Below are positions 1 to 6,263 of a stretch of 7,769 bases of DNA, piece by piece; the stretch's first letter is position 1; every line of letters starts with the position of its first letter. A program made the position numbers and the translations under genes. The notes under the pieces were generated by a model, which was given only the letters and a program-made list of their open reading frames with translations, did no database searches and was not told where the DNA came from. Source of the stretch: Bacillota bacterium (GTDB lineage Bacteria; Bacillota; Clostridia; Peptostreptococcales; Anaerovoracaceae); contig JAEEVI010000047.1 in NCBI GenBank assembly GCA_016287035.1, positions 1 to 7,769 on the forward strand, given 5' to 3'.

Positions 1-90
1 ATAGACGGCCGCGTAGCCGGCGAAGAGCGCCACGAATAATATCGTTATTATTACGGGCGCCGCCATTTTCTTTTTGTGTTCCTTTTTCAT
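1..90 (-). CDS. Small membrane-anchored hypothetical protein, 5' end only
   Basis: An open frame starts at an ATG (positions 90-88) and runs off the left edge with no stop, giving the first 30 residues. The N-terminus is strongly basic (MKKEHKKKM). It is followed by a continuous hydrophobic stretch at about residues 10-30 (AAPVIITILFVALFAGYAAVY), as in an N-in membrane anchor or uncleaved signal. A second ATG lies at residue 9. The first start is preceded by a weak AGG four bases upstream and no strong Shine-Dalgarno, so the exact start is uncertain. The gene is divergent from the MFS gene. I do not recognise a family from 30 residues. The codon pattern and charge-then-hydrophobic layout make a real gene more likely than chance. 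Confidence 0.55.
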   Translation of the reverse strand, partial: MKKEHKKKMAAPVIITILFVALFAGYAAVY

Positions 91-154
91 ATGACCTGTT
101 CGGGGCACAATGCTCTTACACGCAAAGCTCTGTTTTTATCTATCAATAGTTTAC

Positions 155-174
155 GCCTGTGCCCGGGCTTTTTT
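155..174 (+). terminator. Possible small rho-independent terminator
   Basis: GCCTG (155-159) can pair with CGGGC (164-168) through one U-G pair around a four-base loop, followed directly by six T (169-174). The layout is that of an intrinsic terminator read on the plus strand, but the stem is only 5 bp. No plus-strand gene precedes it in the window, so it may be chance, or it may stop antisense transcription arising inside the leftward gene. It also contains the 8-base palindrome GCCCGGGC (161-168). Confidence 0.3.
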
Positions 175-228
175 CAAGGAGTCTTGTAATTTTTGCCATA
201 AGCACCGGATAATAAAACCACGCTTTAG

Positions 229-237
229 TGCTATAAT
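229..237 (+). promoter_or_regulatory. Extended -10 promoter for the MFS gene
   Basis: A consensus TATAAT (232-237) is preceded by TGC (229-231), the extended -10 TGn element, which lowers the need for a -35 box. No convincing -35 lies at 16-18 nt. A second, weaker pair upstream is TTGTAA (184-189) with GATAAT (208-213) at 18 nt spacing. Transcription from the extended -10 should begin at about 243-246, on or just before the ATG at 246. Confidence 0.55.
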
Positions 238-245
238 GTCTTATC

Positions 246-1466
246 ATGAAACAGACAGGCCCGTCATTAAAACAGATCCTGCTCGTCGCCGTGCTCGGAC
301 TTGCGTATTTCTTCTGCAATTTCCACCGGCAGGTGCTGGCAGTCATAGGGACTTCGATCGCGTCGGAGCTCGCGCTCTCGGACATGCAGCTCGCGTCGCT
401 GGGCTCCGCGCTGTTCTACGCGTACGCCGCGATGCAGATCCCCGGAGGCTGGCTCGCTGACAGGTTCGGAGCGCGAAGGGTCATCGCCGCGTCGAGCCTC
501 GTCCTGGCGGTCAGCGTCCTGTGGTTCGCGCTGACGCATTCGTACGGAGCGGCGCTGATATCGAGAGCTCTTGTAGGCGCTACGACCGCAATGGCTTTCG
601 TGCCCGCGATGGCGTGCCTGCGTAGAGCCTTCGGAGACTCTCTCTACGGCACGATGGCCGGGATACTCGTATGTCTCGGGCAGACGGGGACGATCTGCGC
701 CTCCGCGCCGCTCCATTTTCTCAATGCCTTTATCGGCTGGAGAAAGACCTTCATCATCCTCGGCATCCTCACGTTCGTTCTGTGCGCGGGCGCCTGGCTG
801 CTGATACCCGAGCAGTCCCGGAGCGCGGACGCGCGGTCCGCAGTAACCGTCCCGGAAGCATCAGGGGAAAGGCGCAAAACCGCTTCCGTCTTCAGCAGGG
901 GACTCATCCTCGTCTGCGTCTTTTATCTGCTGATGGGCGGCACGCGCCTGTCATTTCAGACGCTGTGGGCGGACGTTTACTTCCGCGAGGCGCTCCTCAT
1001 GCCTCCCGCCGTCTCAAGCGTAATGATAACCTGCGTGGCAGCGGGAGCCGTCTTCGGCGCCGTCGTCACGGGAAGGATCTCCGACAGGGCCGGGCACGTG
1101 CGTTCCACGGTCATCTGCAGCGTTATATTCGCCGCGACGTGGGCTGCGCTCATCACTCTCTCGCCGGGAAAGAGCAGCCTTGCGGCAGGCGCGATAATGT
1201 TCCTTGCGGGCATAATGGGCTCAGGTATCTTCACCGTCGGCTTCGTATGCATAGGAAAGCTCGGCCGCAGCGAAGCGACAGGCACGATGACGGGCATAGC
1301 CAACTGCGCCGCATTCATCGGCAGCGCCGCGTTCACGCAGCTCGACGGTCTGTTCCTCGGCGCGGGATGGAGCTCTCCGCTCGAAGGGTTCCGCGCGCTG
1401 CTGGCAGCATTCGTCATTTTGTGTCTCATCGCGTCCGCGGCGTTCGCCTCGGCGTTCCGCAAATAG
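246..1466 (+). CDS. MFS transporter, unknown substrate
   Basis: A 406-residue integral membrane protein with the length and two-half layout of a 12-helix major facilitator superfamily carrier. The first half has motif A in the loop after helix 2 (G68-W-L-A-D72-R-F-G-A-R-R78). The second half has the matching GRISDRAG (276-283). A polar central loop spans about residues 189-218. The first helix carries FCNFHRQ (residues 23-29) with charged H27 and R28, as in organic-anion MFS families, but the substrate cannot be read from this. The ATG at 246 is the only plausible start: an in-frame TAA lies at 234-236 and the next in-frame start candidate (GTG, residue 16) would cut into helix 1. No Shine-Dalgarno precedes it. 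The gene converges on the MATE-ATPase gene and stops 51 nt from that gene's end. Other MFS subfamilies (drug efflux, sugar phosphate) remain possible. Confidence 0.9.
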   Translation: MKQTGPSLKQILLVAVLGLAYFFCNFHRQVLAVIGTSIASELALSDMQLASLGSALFYAYAAMQIPGGWLADRFGARRVIAASSLVLAVSVLWFALTHSYGAALISRALVGATTAMAFVPAMACLRRAFGDSLYGTMAGILVCLGQTGTICASAPLHFLNAFIGWRKTFIILGILTFVLCAGAWLLIPEQSRSADARSAVTVPEASGERRKTASVFSRGLILVCVFYLLMGGTRLSFQTLWADVYFREALLMPPAVSSVMITCVAAGAVFGAVVTGRISDRAGHVRSTVICSVIFAATWAALITLSPGKSSLAAGAIMFLAGIMGSGIFTVGFVCIGKLGRSEATGTMTGIANCAAFIGSAAFTQLDGLFLGAGWSSPLEGFRALLAAFVILCLIASAAFASAFRK

Positions 1467-1488
1467 AAAAGCCGCCCTGAGGCGGCTT
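1461..1488 (-). terminator. Terminator of the MATE-ATPase gene, shared hairpin with the MFS gene
   Basis: AAGCCGCC (1469-1476) and GGCGGCTT (1481-1488) form a perfect 8-bp stem with a four-base loop (1477-1480). Read on the minus strand the stem is followed by TTCTATTT (1468-1461), a fair U-tract, 28 nt after the stop codon of the leftward gene. Read on the plus strand the hairpin begins 2 nt after the MFS stop, but it is followed by CCCGGATCG before a T5 run, so termination in that direction should be weaker. It overlaps the MFS stop codon. Confidence 0.75.
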
Positions 1489-1516
1489 CCCGGATCGTTT
1501 TTATTCCGGTTCGCTT

Positions 1517-3280
1517 TTATTCCCTTCTTATCGTCATGAGGCTGATGTTGAGCCCCACGCCGCTGCGGTGCTCGAAGCTGTCCGTGATCCCGTTGATCAC
1601 CTTGAGCCCGAGATTCGCCTCGGGGTCGTCCTGCGCCTGCTCGCGAAGAAAAGCGAGCGGATCGAAGGGACGTCCGTTGTCGCGCATCCGGAGAAGGATG
1701 GCGTCCGGCTTTATATACACGAGCAGATCGAACCGGCGCCTTTCGCCCGCGGGGAACGCGTGCTGCACTATATTTCCGGCCATCTCCTCGATGCAGAGCG
1801 AGAGCTTGTCGAGCGTTTTGCGCGCGACGCCCTTCTCCTCGCCGAACGCGTAGGCCTTGTCTATCAGTTCCATGACCTCCTCCATGCTGCCGATGGATAC
1901 GCTCAGCTTGTCGGCGTCGCTTCCGCCGAAGTCTTCGGGAAGGAGGAGCAGGCGGCTGAAAAGACTTCCGCGCGATCCTCCCGCCGCGGCAGGCAGAAGT
2001 ATCATGATCAGAGTCAGCAGCTCCGCGGCGGGAAACGCCAGCCATATGCCGTTAACGCCGAACGGTCCCTTGAGCAGGCCGGCGAGGAGCACCGGCGCCG
2101 CAAGCACCTCCATAAGGCTGATGAACACCGCGCGTGCGGTGCGCCGCGTGGACTGATAATACTGGGACATCAGAAGATTGACGAACCGCAGAGGCTGGGC
2201 GACGGCGAACCAGCGCACGGCCGCGCTCGCCATCCGCAGCGCTTCACCGCCCTCGAGCCCCATTAGCCGCGGGAATACCGACGGGATCAGCGCGACGACG
2301 ACCGCCGCGGCGCAGTTGCCGGCAAGCCCCTGGCGCAGCGCGGACGAGAGCGAGAGCCCTATGGCTTCGCGGTCCTCTTCGCCGAAAAACATGGCGGTCA
2401 TGGCGGCTACCGCCTGCGAGCCTCCGAGCGCGAGCGCGCCGATGAAGCTCTGAGCCTGAGCCCGCACGTTCATCGCGGCGACAGCGCTGACCGCGATCAC
2501 TGCCAGCCAGTTGTTCAGGACGGCCGTGCGCACCAGCTCTCCCGCCATCGTCATGACAGCGGGCATGGACGTCAGGCTCATCTCCCTGAGCGCGCGCAGC
2601 GGCGAGCGGGGCCGGACGAACCCGAGCGTACAGCTGCTCTTGCGGAAGTGGAACGCCAGAACGACGCATGCAAGATAGTTGCTGACCGTCGTGGCAAGCG
2701 CCATGCCAAACATCCCGCCGTGAAAAAGCACCACGAGCAGGTCGAATATCACGTCCGAGACGGTCATCACGACGGTCGCGAGCAGCGACAGGCGCGGCGA
2801 GCCGTCGATCTGGATGAACTGCATGAGGACTCCCAGCGAAACGATCGCGGGAGCGCTGAACAGGAAGCCCTTCAGGTACTGCACGGAGAGCTCGGCGAGC
2901 GCGCCGCGGGCGCCGAGAAGCTCCGCGAGAGGGCGCAGGAAGATCATGCCGAGGACGCAGACGGCTATGCCGGCGATCACGTCGAAGCAGATAGCTGTCG
3001 AGAACACGTTGCGCACGCGTTCCGTATCGCCCTGTCCGAGCGCCTGCGAGACGAGTATGGCCCCTCCGCTCGCGCAGATCACGCCGAGCGCCATGAAAAG
3101 AAACATGACGGGCGAAACGATGCCCATCGCGCCGAGCGCCTCCGTCCCGAGAAAGCGCCCGACGATCACGTTGTCGACGAGCGTCCCCAGCGTTGCTGAT
3201 ACCATCGAAAGAACGCAGACCAAAAAGAATGAGCGGTAAACGCTGTCCGTTATATAGTTTTTTCCATTAGCGTTATTCAC
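1517..3280 (-). CDS. MATE-family transporter fused to C-terminal RsbW/GHKL-like ATPase domain
   Basis: A 587-residue protein in two parts. Residues about 12-430 are a MATE (MOP superfamily) transporter with many hydrophobic helices and family-typical segments such as LVDNVIVGRFLG (34-45) and QFIQIDGSPRLS (154-165). Canonical members are about 440-460 residues and use Na+ or H+ gradients. Residues about 458-587 form a soluble domain with the Bergerat ATP-fold motifs: N-box CIEEMAGNIVQHAF (496-509, with E499 and N503), G1 box RDNGRPFDP (533-541, with D534 and G536), and G2 box NLGLKVING (556-564). It most resembles the anti-sigma/RsbW-type ATPase group (HATPase_c_2). No dimerisation/phospho-acceptor His domain is visible, so it is not a complete histidine kinase. 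The linker (about 431-457) should place the ATPase in the cytosol. The start is GTG at 3280 with no strong Shine-Dalgarno. No earlier ATG, GTG or TTG occurs in frame back to the stop of rplQ. Substrate and role of the ATPase are unknown. Confidence 0.88.
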   Translation of the reverse strand: MNNANGKNYITDSVYRSFFLVCVLSMVSATLGTLVDNVIVGRFLGTEALGAMGIVSPVMFLFMALGVICASGGAILVSQALGQGDTERVRNVFSTAICFDVIAGIAVCVLGMIFLRPLAELLGARGALAELSVQYLKGFLFSAPAIVSLGVLMQFIQIDGSPRLSLLATVVMTVSDVIFDLLVVLFHGGMFGMALATTVSNYLACVVLAFHFRKSSCTLGFVRPRSPLRALREMSLTSMPAVMTMAGELVRTAVLNNWLAVIAVSAVAAMNVRAQAQSFIGALALGGSQAVAAMTAMFFGEEDREAIGLSLSSALRQGLAGNCAAAVVVALIPSVFPRLMGLEGGEALRMASAAVRWFAVAQPLRFVNLLMSQYYQSTRRTARAVFISLMEVLAAPVLLAGLLKGPFGVNGIWLAFPAAELLTLIMILLPAAAGGSRGSLFSRLLLLPEDFGGSDADKLSVSIGSMEEVMELIDKAYAFGEEKGVARKTLDKLSLCIEEMAGNIVQHAFPAGERRRFDLLVYIKPDAILLRMRDNGRPFDPLAFLREQAQDDPEANLGLKVINGITDSFEHRSGVGLNISLMTIRRE

Positions 3281-3317
3281 ACCTGCAGCCTGCCTCGGCG
3301 CCGCGGTATCCGGCGCG

Positions 3318-3350
3318 TAAAAGCGAAGCAGCCGTATAAGGCTGCTTCGT
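3318..3350 (-). terminator. Rho-independent terminator of the ribosomal operon
   Basis: A perfect 10-bp stem, CGAAGCAGCC with GGCTGCTTCG (3349-3340 and 3333-3324 on the minus strand), closes a six-base loop and is followed by C and TTTT (3322-3319). It starts 24 nt after the rplQ stop codon. The short U-tract suggests incomplete termination, which matters because the downstream MATE-ATPase gene starts only 37 nt further on and shows no clear promoter of its own. Confidence 0.8.
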
Positions 3351-3373
3351 TGAAGTGATGCTCTGAATAATGT

Positions 3374-3715
3374 TTATACGAGCTCCAGGAATACGGACTC
3401 GGCTACGTCTCCCTGACGGGGACCGAGCTTGAGGATCCTCGTGTATCCTCCGTTCCTTCCTTCGTACTTGGGCGCGATCTCGTCGAACAGCTTGCTGACG
3501 ACGTTCTCGTCCTTGATATAAGCAAGCGCCTGTCTTCTCGCGTGAAGATCCCCGCGCTTCGCAAGTGTGATCATCTTTTCTGCTTCTCTTCTGGCTTCCT
3601 TAGCTCTGCAGTCAGTCGTCTGAATGCGCTCGTAGCGGAAGAGATCAGTTACCAGATTTCTCAGCATGGATTTTCTGTGGGCAGACTTGACGCCCAACTT
3701 TCTGTATCCGGGCAT
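3374..3715 (-). CDS. rplQ: 50S ribosomal protein L17
   Basis: A 113-residue large-subunit protein of the bL17 family, close to the usual length of short Bacillota members. The N-terminus has the conserved YRKLGVKSAHRKSMLRNL (residues 4-21), followed by the helical body and the C-terminal GGYTRILKLGPRQGD segment. L17 binds 23S rRNA near the polypeptide exit region. The ATG at 3715 is preceded by a GGAAGGAG-type ribosome binding site 8 nt upstream. It lies 21 nt after rpoA, the usual rpoA-rplQ pairing at the operon end. Confidence 0.98.
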   Translation of the reverse strand: MPGYRKLGVKSAHRKSMLRNLVTDLFRYERIQTTDCRAKEARREAEKMITLAKRGDLHARRQALAYIKDENVVSKLFDEIAPKYEGRNGGYTRILKLGPRQGDVAESVFLELV

Positions 3716-3736
3716 TTTGAAAACTCCTTCCTATGG

Positions 3737-4684
3737 TTATTCCTCGCCGGCCTTCAAACCGAGACCGAGCTCAGCCAGCTTGTGCTTTACTTCGTCCAGG
3801 GACTTCTTTCCCAGGTTCCTTACCTTCATCATGTCGGCTTCGCTGCGCTTCGTCAGCTCCTCGACGGTGTTTATGCCCGCGCGCTTTAAGCAGTTGTACG
3901 AGCGTACCGACAGCTCCAGCTCCTCGATCGTCATCTCCATCGCCTTTTCGGACGCGGAGGGCTCGGACTTCGTGAGGAAGCTCTGGCCGCCCGTTTCCGC
4001 GTTCAGGTCGATGAACAGGTAGAGGTGCTCCTGGAGTATCTTCGCGCCCATAGACACGGCGTCGTTCGGCGCGATGCTGAGATCCGTCCAGATCTCGAGC
4101 ACGAGGCGCTCATAGTCCGTCACCTGGCCTACGCGCGTGTTCTCGACTGTATAATTCACCTGGCGGACAGGCGTATAGATGCTGTCGATGGGTATGACGC
4201 CGATGGGCGTAGTTTCGTCCTTGTTCTGATCTGCGGGAACATATCCTCTGCCGGTGGCTATCGTGAGCTCCATGGTGAGGGTCGCTCCGTCCTCCAGAGT
4301 CGCTATGTGCAGCTCGGGGTTGAATATCTCGAGGCCGGAATCGGCGACGATGTCCGCGCCCGTGACCTCGCAGGGCCCTACGGCGTTGATCATCGCCCTG
4401 AGGCTGTCGGTCCCGTTGAGCGCGAGAGAAAGATGCTTGAGGCTGAGGATTATCACAGCCACATCCTCCTTGACGCCGGGTATGGTCGAGAATTCGTGGA
4501 GTATTCCGTCGATCTTTATAGAAGTGACAGCAGCGCCGGGCAGCGAGCTGAGGAGGATCCTCCTCATGCTGTTGCCGAGTGTCTGGCCGTAACCTCTCTC
4601 GAGGGGTTCGACTACGAACTTGCCGTAGCTGGGATCTTCATCGGAGTATGTGCATGTAATGCTTGGCTTTTCAAATTCAATCAC
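3737..4684 (-). CDS. rpoA: DNA-directed RNA polymerase subunit alpha
   Basis: A 315-residue alpha subunit, full length. The N-terminal domain (about 1-230) dimerises and nucleates beta/beta' assembly; the conserved ERGYGQTLGNSMRRILLSSL is at residues 29-48. A flexible acidic linker (about 231-250) leads to the C-terminal domain (about 251-310), with VRSYNCLKRAGI (260-271) and NLGKKSLDEVK (300-310). R261 and N264 correspond to E. coli R265 and N268, which contact UP-element DNA. The start is GTG at 4684: the frame is closed by a TAA two codons upstream, and AAGGAGGG lies 8 nt before it. It follows rpsD after 45 nt. Confidence 0.98.
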   Translation of the reverse strand: MIEFEKPSITCTYSDEDPSYGKFVVEPLERGYGQTLGNSMRRILLSSLPGAAVTSIKIDGILHEFSTIPGVKEDVAVIILSLKHLSLALNGTDSLRAMINAVGPCEVTGADIVADSGLEIFNPELHIATLEDGATLTMELTIATGRGYVPADQNKDETTPIGVIPIDSIYTPVRQVNYTVENTRVGQVTDYERLVLEIWTDLSIAPNDAVSMGAKILQEHLYLFIDLNAETGGQSFLTKSEPSASEKAMEMTIEELELSVRSYNCLKRAGINTVEELTKRSEADMMKVRNLGKKSLDEVKHKLAELGLGLKAGEE

Positions 4685-4692
4685 TCGTTAAT

Positions 4693-4700
4693 CCCTCCTT
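4693..4700 (-). promoter_or_regulatory. Ribosome binding site fixing the GTG start of rpoA
   Basis: AAGGAGGG on the minus strand, 8 nt before GTG (4684-4682). Together with the in-frame TAA two codons before the GTG it leaves no alternative upstream start. Confidence 0.85.
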
Positions 4701-4708
4701 CGTTCAGT

Positions 4709-4735
4709 AAGTATTCTCAAGCTGAGTTATTACTT
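4709..4735 (-). other. Imperfect hairpin between rpsD and rpoA
   Basis: On the minus strand AAGTA (4735-4731) pairs with TACTT (4713-4709), and inside it CTCA (4726-4723) pairs with TGAG (4719-4716) around a three-base loop. An asymmetric internal loop (ATAA against AA) separates the two stems. It starts inside the rpsD stop region, which carries tandem TAA TAA stops (4732-4727), and ends before the rpoA ribosome binding site. It has no T-tract, so it is not a terminator. It may be a weak mRNA processing or stability element, or incidental. Confidence 0.3.
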
Positions 4736-5350
4736 GGAGTACAGCTCGACGATCAGATGCTCTTCGACCGGCGTGTCTATCATCTCTCTGGTGGGGATGG
4801 AAAGGATCTTGCCTTCGAGCTTGTCTGTATCGATGGAGAGCCAGTCGGGAGTGCTTATCGTCATCTCCCTGATCTCCTTGAACTTGGGAGAAGAGGTGCT
4901 CTTAGCCTTTACCGCTACGACGTCGCCCGCAGCCACCTGCATGGAGGGGATGTCGGCCTTCTTGCCGTTTACGGTGAAGTGGCCGTGAGTCACGAGCTGG
5001 CGGGCTTCCTTTCTGGAGGAAGCGAAGCCCATTCTGAACACCGCGTTGTCGAGTCTCGTCTCGAGCATGATCAGAAGGTTGTCGCCTGTGATGCCGGGCT
5101 TCTTAGCAGCCTTCTCGAAATAGTTTCTGAACTGGGATTCCTGGAGCCCGTAGAACCTCTTTGCCTTCTGCTTCTCGCGGAGCTGAAGGCCGTAGTCGGA
5201 GCTCTTCTTTCTGTTCTGTCCGTGCTGTCCGGGAGCGTATGCCCTCTTCTCGAGAGCGCACTTGCCGCTGTAGCAGCGCTCGCCCTTAAGAAACAGCTTC
5301 TGTCCTTCTCTTCTGCAAAGTCTGCAGGAAGGTCCTGTATATCTTGCCAT
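4730..5350 (-). CDS. rpsD: 30S ribosomal protein S4
   Basis: A 206-residue uS4 protein of normal length. It is an early 16S rRNA binder that starts assembly of the 30S body, and in several bacteria it represses its own operon by binding mRNA. The N-terminal zinc-binding form is present (C9, C12, C26, C31). The central S4 RNA-binding domain (about 97-160) includes SSRKEARQLVTHGHFTVNGKK. The C-terminus has the conserved IPTREMID. The ATG at 5350 is preceded by GGGAGG at 9 nt and sits 18 nt after rpsK. Its place between rpsK and rpoA is the common order in many Clostridia, whereas Bacillus subtilis keeps rpsD elsewhere. Confidence 0.98.
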   Translation of the reverse strand: MARYTGPSCRLCRREGQKLFLKGERCYSGKCALEKRAYAPGQHGQNRKKSSDYGLQLREKQKAKRFYGLQESQFRNYFEKAAKKPGITGDNLLIMLETRLDNAVFRMGFASSRKEARQLVTHGHFTVNGKKADIPSMQVAAGDVVAVKAKSTSSPKFKEIREMTISTPDWLSIDTDKLEGKILSIPTREMIDTPVEEHLIVELYSK

Positions 5351-5368
5351 ATTGTCTTGCCTCCCTTA

Positions 5369-5764
5369 CTACACTCTTCTTCTCTTCGGCGGTCTGCAGC
5401 CGTTGTGGGGGATCGGGGTGATGTCCTTGATCATGGTGACGTTAAGACCTGCTGTCTGCAGAGCCCTGATAGCGGATTCTCTGCCGGAGCCGGGTCCCTT
5501 TACGTATACTTCTACGTTCTTGAGACCATGGATAAGGGCGCCCTTTACGGCCTCCTCGGTGCACATCTGCGCCGCGAAGGGGGTAGACTTTCTGGAACCC
5601 TTGAAACCGAGGGAACCGGCGCTGCACCAGGACAGTGCGTTGCCGTTCTGATCGGTGATGGTTACGATGGTATTGTTGAAAGATGCCTGGATGTGAGCCT
5701 GGCCGCTTTCGATGTTCTTACGCTCGACTTTTTTCTTGCGAACAGTCTTCTTTGCTGCTGCCAT
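5369..5764 (-). CDS. rpsK: 30S ribosomal protein S11
   Basis: A 131-residue uS11 protein of normal length, part of the 30S platform near the mRNA exit. It has the basic N-terminus KKTVRKKKVERKN, the conserved IQASFNNTIVTITD, GFKGSRKSTPFAAQ and VEVYVKGPGSGRE segments, and the invariant C-terminal PHNGCRPPKRRRV. The ATG at 5764 is preceded by AAGGAGGT at 8 nt. That site overlaps the TAA stop of rpsM, so S11 initiation is likely coupled to S13 termination (14-nt gap). Confidence 0.98.
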   Translation of the reverse strand: MAAAKKTVRKKKVERKNIESGQAHIQASFNNTIVTITDQNGNALSWCSAGSLGFKGSRKSTPFAAQMCTEEAVKGALIHGLKNVEVYVKGPGSGRESAIRALQTAGLNVTMIKDITPIPHNGCRPPKRRRV

Positions 5765-5778
5765 GTTAGCTTACCTCC

Positions 5779-6150
5779 TTAATCCTTCTTTTTTCTGCCG
5801 ACGGTCTTCTTGGGACCTTTTCTTGTGCGGCTGTTGTTCTTGGTGTTCTGTCCGCGCACGGGCAGATTTCTTCTGTGACGGATGCCCCTGTAGCAGCCTA
5901 TCTCCATAAGGCGCTTGATGTTCAGGGATACGTCTCTTCTGAGATCGCCTTCAACTTCGTATTCGTTGTCGATGATCTTTCTGATAGCACCTACCTCGTC
6001 CTCGGACAGATCCTTAACTCTCGTGTCGGGATTTACTCCGGCCTTCGCAAGGATAGCCTTGGAAGTCGGGAGTCCGATTCCGTAGATATAGGTGAGGCCG
6101 ATTTCAACTCTTTTTTCTCTGGGTAAATCGACACCAGCTATACGAGCCAT
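5779..6150 (-). CDS. rpsM: 30S ribosomal protein S13
   Basis: A 123-residue uS13 protein. It sits in the 30S head and contacts the P-site tRNA and the intersubunit bridges. The start MARIAGVDLPREKRVEIGLTYIYG-like region, the helical body, and the basic tail with RGIRHRRNLPVRGQ (about 88-101) and a C-terminal run of Lys/Arg are all family-typical. The ATG at 6150 has AGGAGG (6164-6159) at 8 nt. It is preceded by a 113-nt gap containing a predicted RNA hairpin and is followed closely by rpsK. Confidence 0.98.
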   Translation of the reverse strand: MARIAGVDLPREKRVEIGLTYIYGIGLPTSKAILAKAGVNPDTRVKDLSEDEVGAIRKIIDNEYEVEGDLRRDVSLNIKRLMEIGCYRGIRHRRNLPVRGQNTKNNSRTRKGPKKTVGRKKKD

Positions 6151-6178
6151 AATGTTTTCCTCCTATACTGCAACTATT

Positions 6179-6207
6179 AATATAATTTACGTTCCGTACG
6201 CTGTGAC
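6179..6207 (-). promoter_or_regulatory. Weak candidate promoter upstream of rpsM
   Basis: On the minus strand GTCACA (6207-6202; 4 of 6 to the -35 consensus) and TATATT (6184-6179; 5 of 6 to the -10 consensus) are 17 nt apart. The predicted start would be near 6172, giving a short leader with the rpsM ribosome binding site. The elements lie inside the hairpin region described separately, so at most one of the two functions may be real, or they act on different transcripts. Confidence 0.25.
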
Positions 6208-6226
6208 GCTCCGGAACACAGTAAAC
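6185..6226 (-). promoter_or_regulatory. Structured leader hairpin before rpsM, candidate autoregulatory element
   Basis: In the minus-strand transcript GTTTAC (6226-6221) pairs with GTAAAT (6190-6185, last pair G-U), and GTTCCG (6217-6212) pairs with CGGAAC (6196-6191). This makes a 12-bp stem with a 3-nt bulge UGU on the 5' side and a 15-nt loop. The bulge and its flanks (CUGUG, 6221-6217) are complementary to CACAG in the loop (6205-6201), so a pseudoknot-like contact or an alternative fold is possible. There is no U-tract, so it is not a terminator. It ends 34 nt before the rpsM start. By analogy with S4-regulated alpha-operon leaders this could be a repressor site; that is inference. Confidence 0.45.
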
Positions 6227-6263
6227 CGTATCGCTGGCGCTGCCGTTTTTATACAGCGGGCGC

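Noticed and set aside
110..460. A 116-codon plus-strand open frame overlapping the MFS start
   Set aside because: It is in a different frame from the MFS gene and its second half is Arg-rich shadow sequence. The MFS frame has clear family motifs.
1221..2045. A 274-codon minus-strand open frame
   Set aside because: It runs across the convergent gene ends and the shared terminator, is Arg/Gly-rich and has no domain logic. It is a shadow of GC-rich codons.
2648..3199. A 183-codon plus-strand open frame opposite the MATE segment
   Set aside because: Highly charged His/Glu/Arg-rich composition typical of the reverse complement of a membrane-protein gene.
4025..5782. A 585-codon open frame on the plus strand spanning rpoA, rpsD and rpsK
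   Set aside because: It lies antisense to three certain genes, crosses their intergenic gaps, shows no family features and reads as the low-complexity mix expected from a reversed biased codon pattern.
6241..6263. Possible hairpin and TATAAA-type promoter just after rpmJ
   Set aside because: The CGCTG/CAGCG stem is short with an 11-nt loop and lacks a U-tract. The TATAAA has only a 3-of-6 -35 match, too weak to list.
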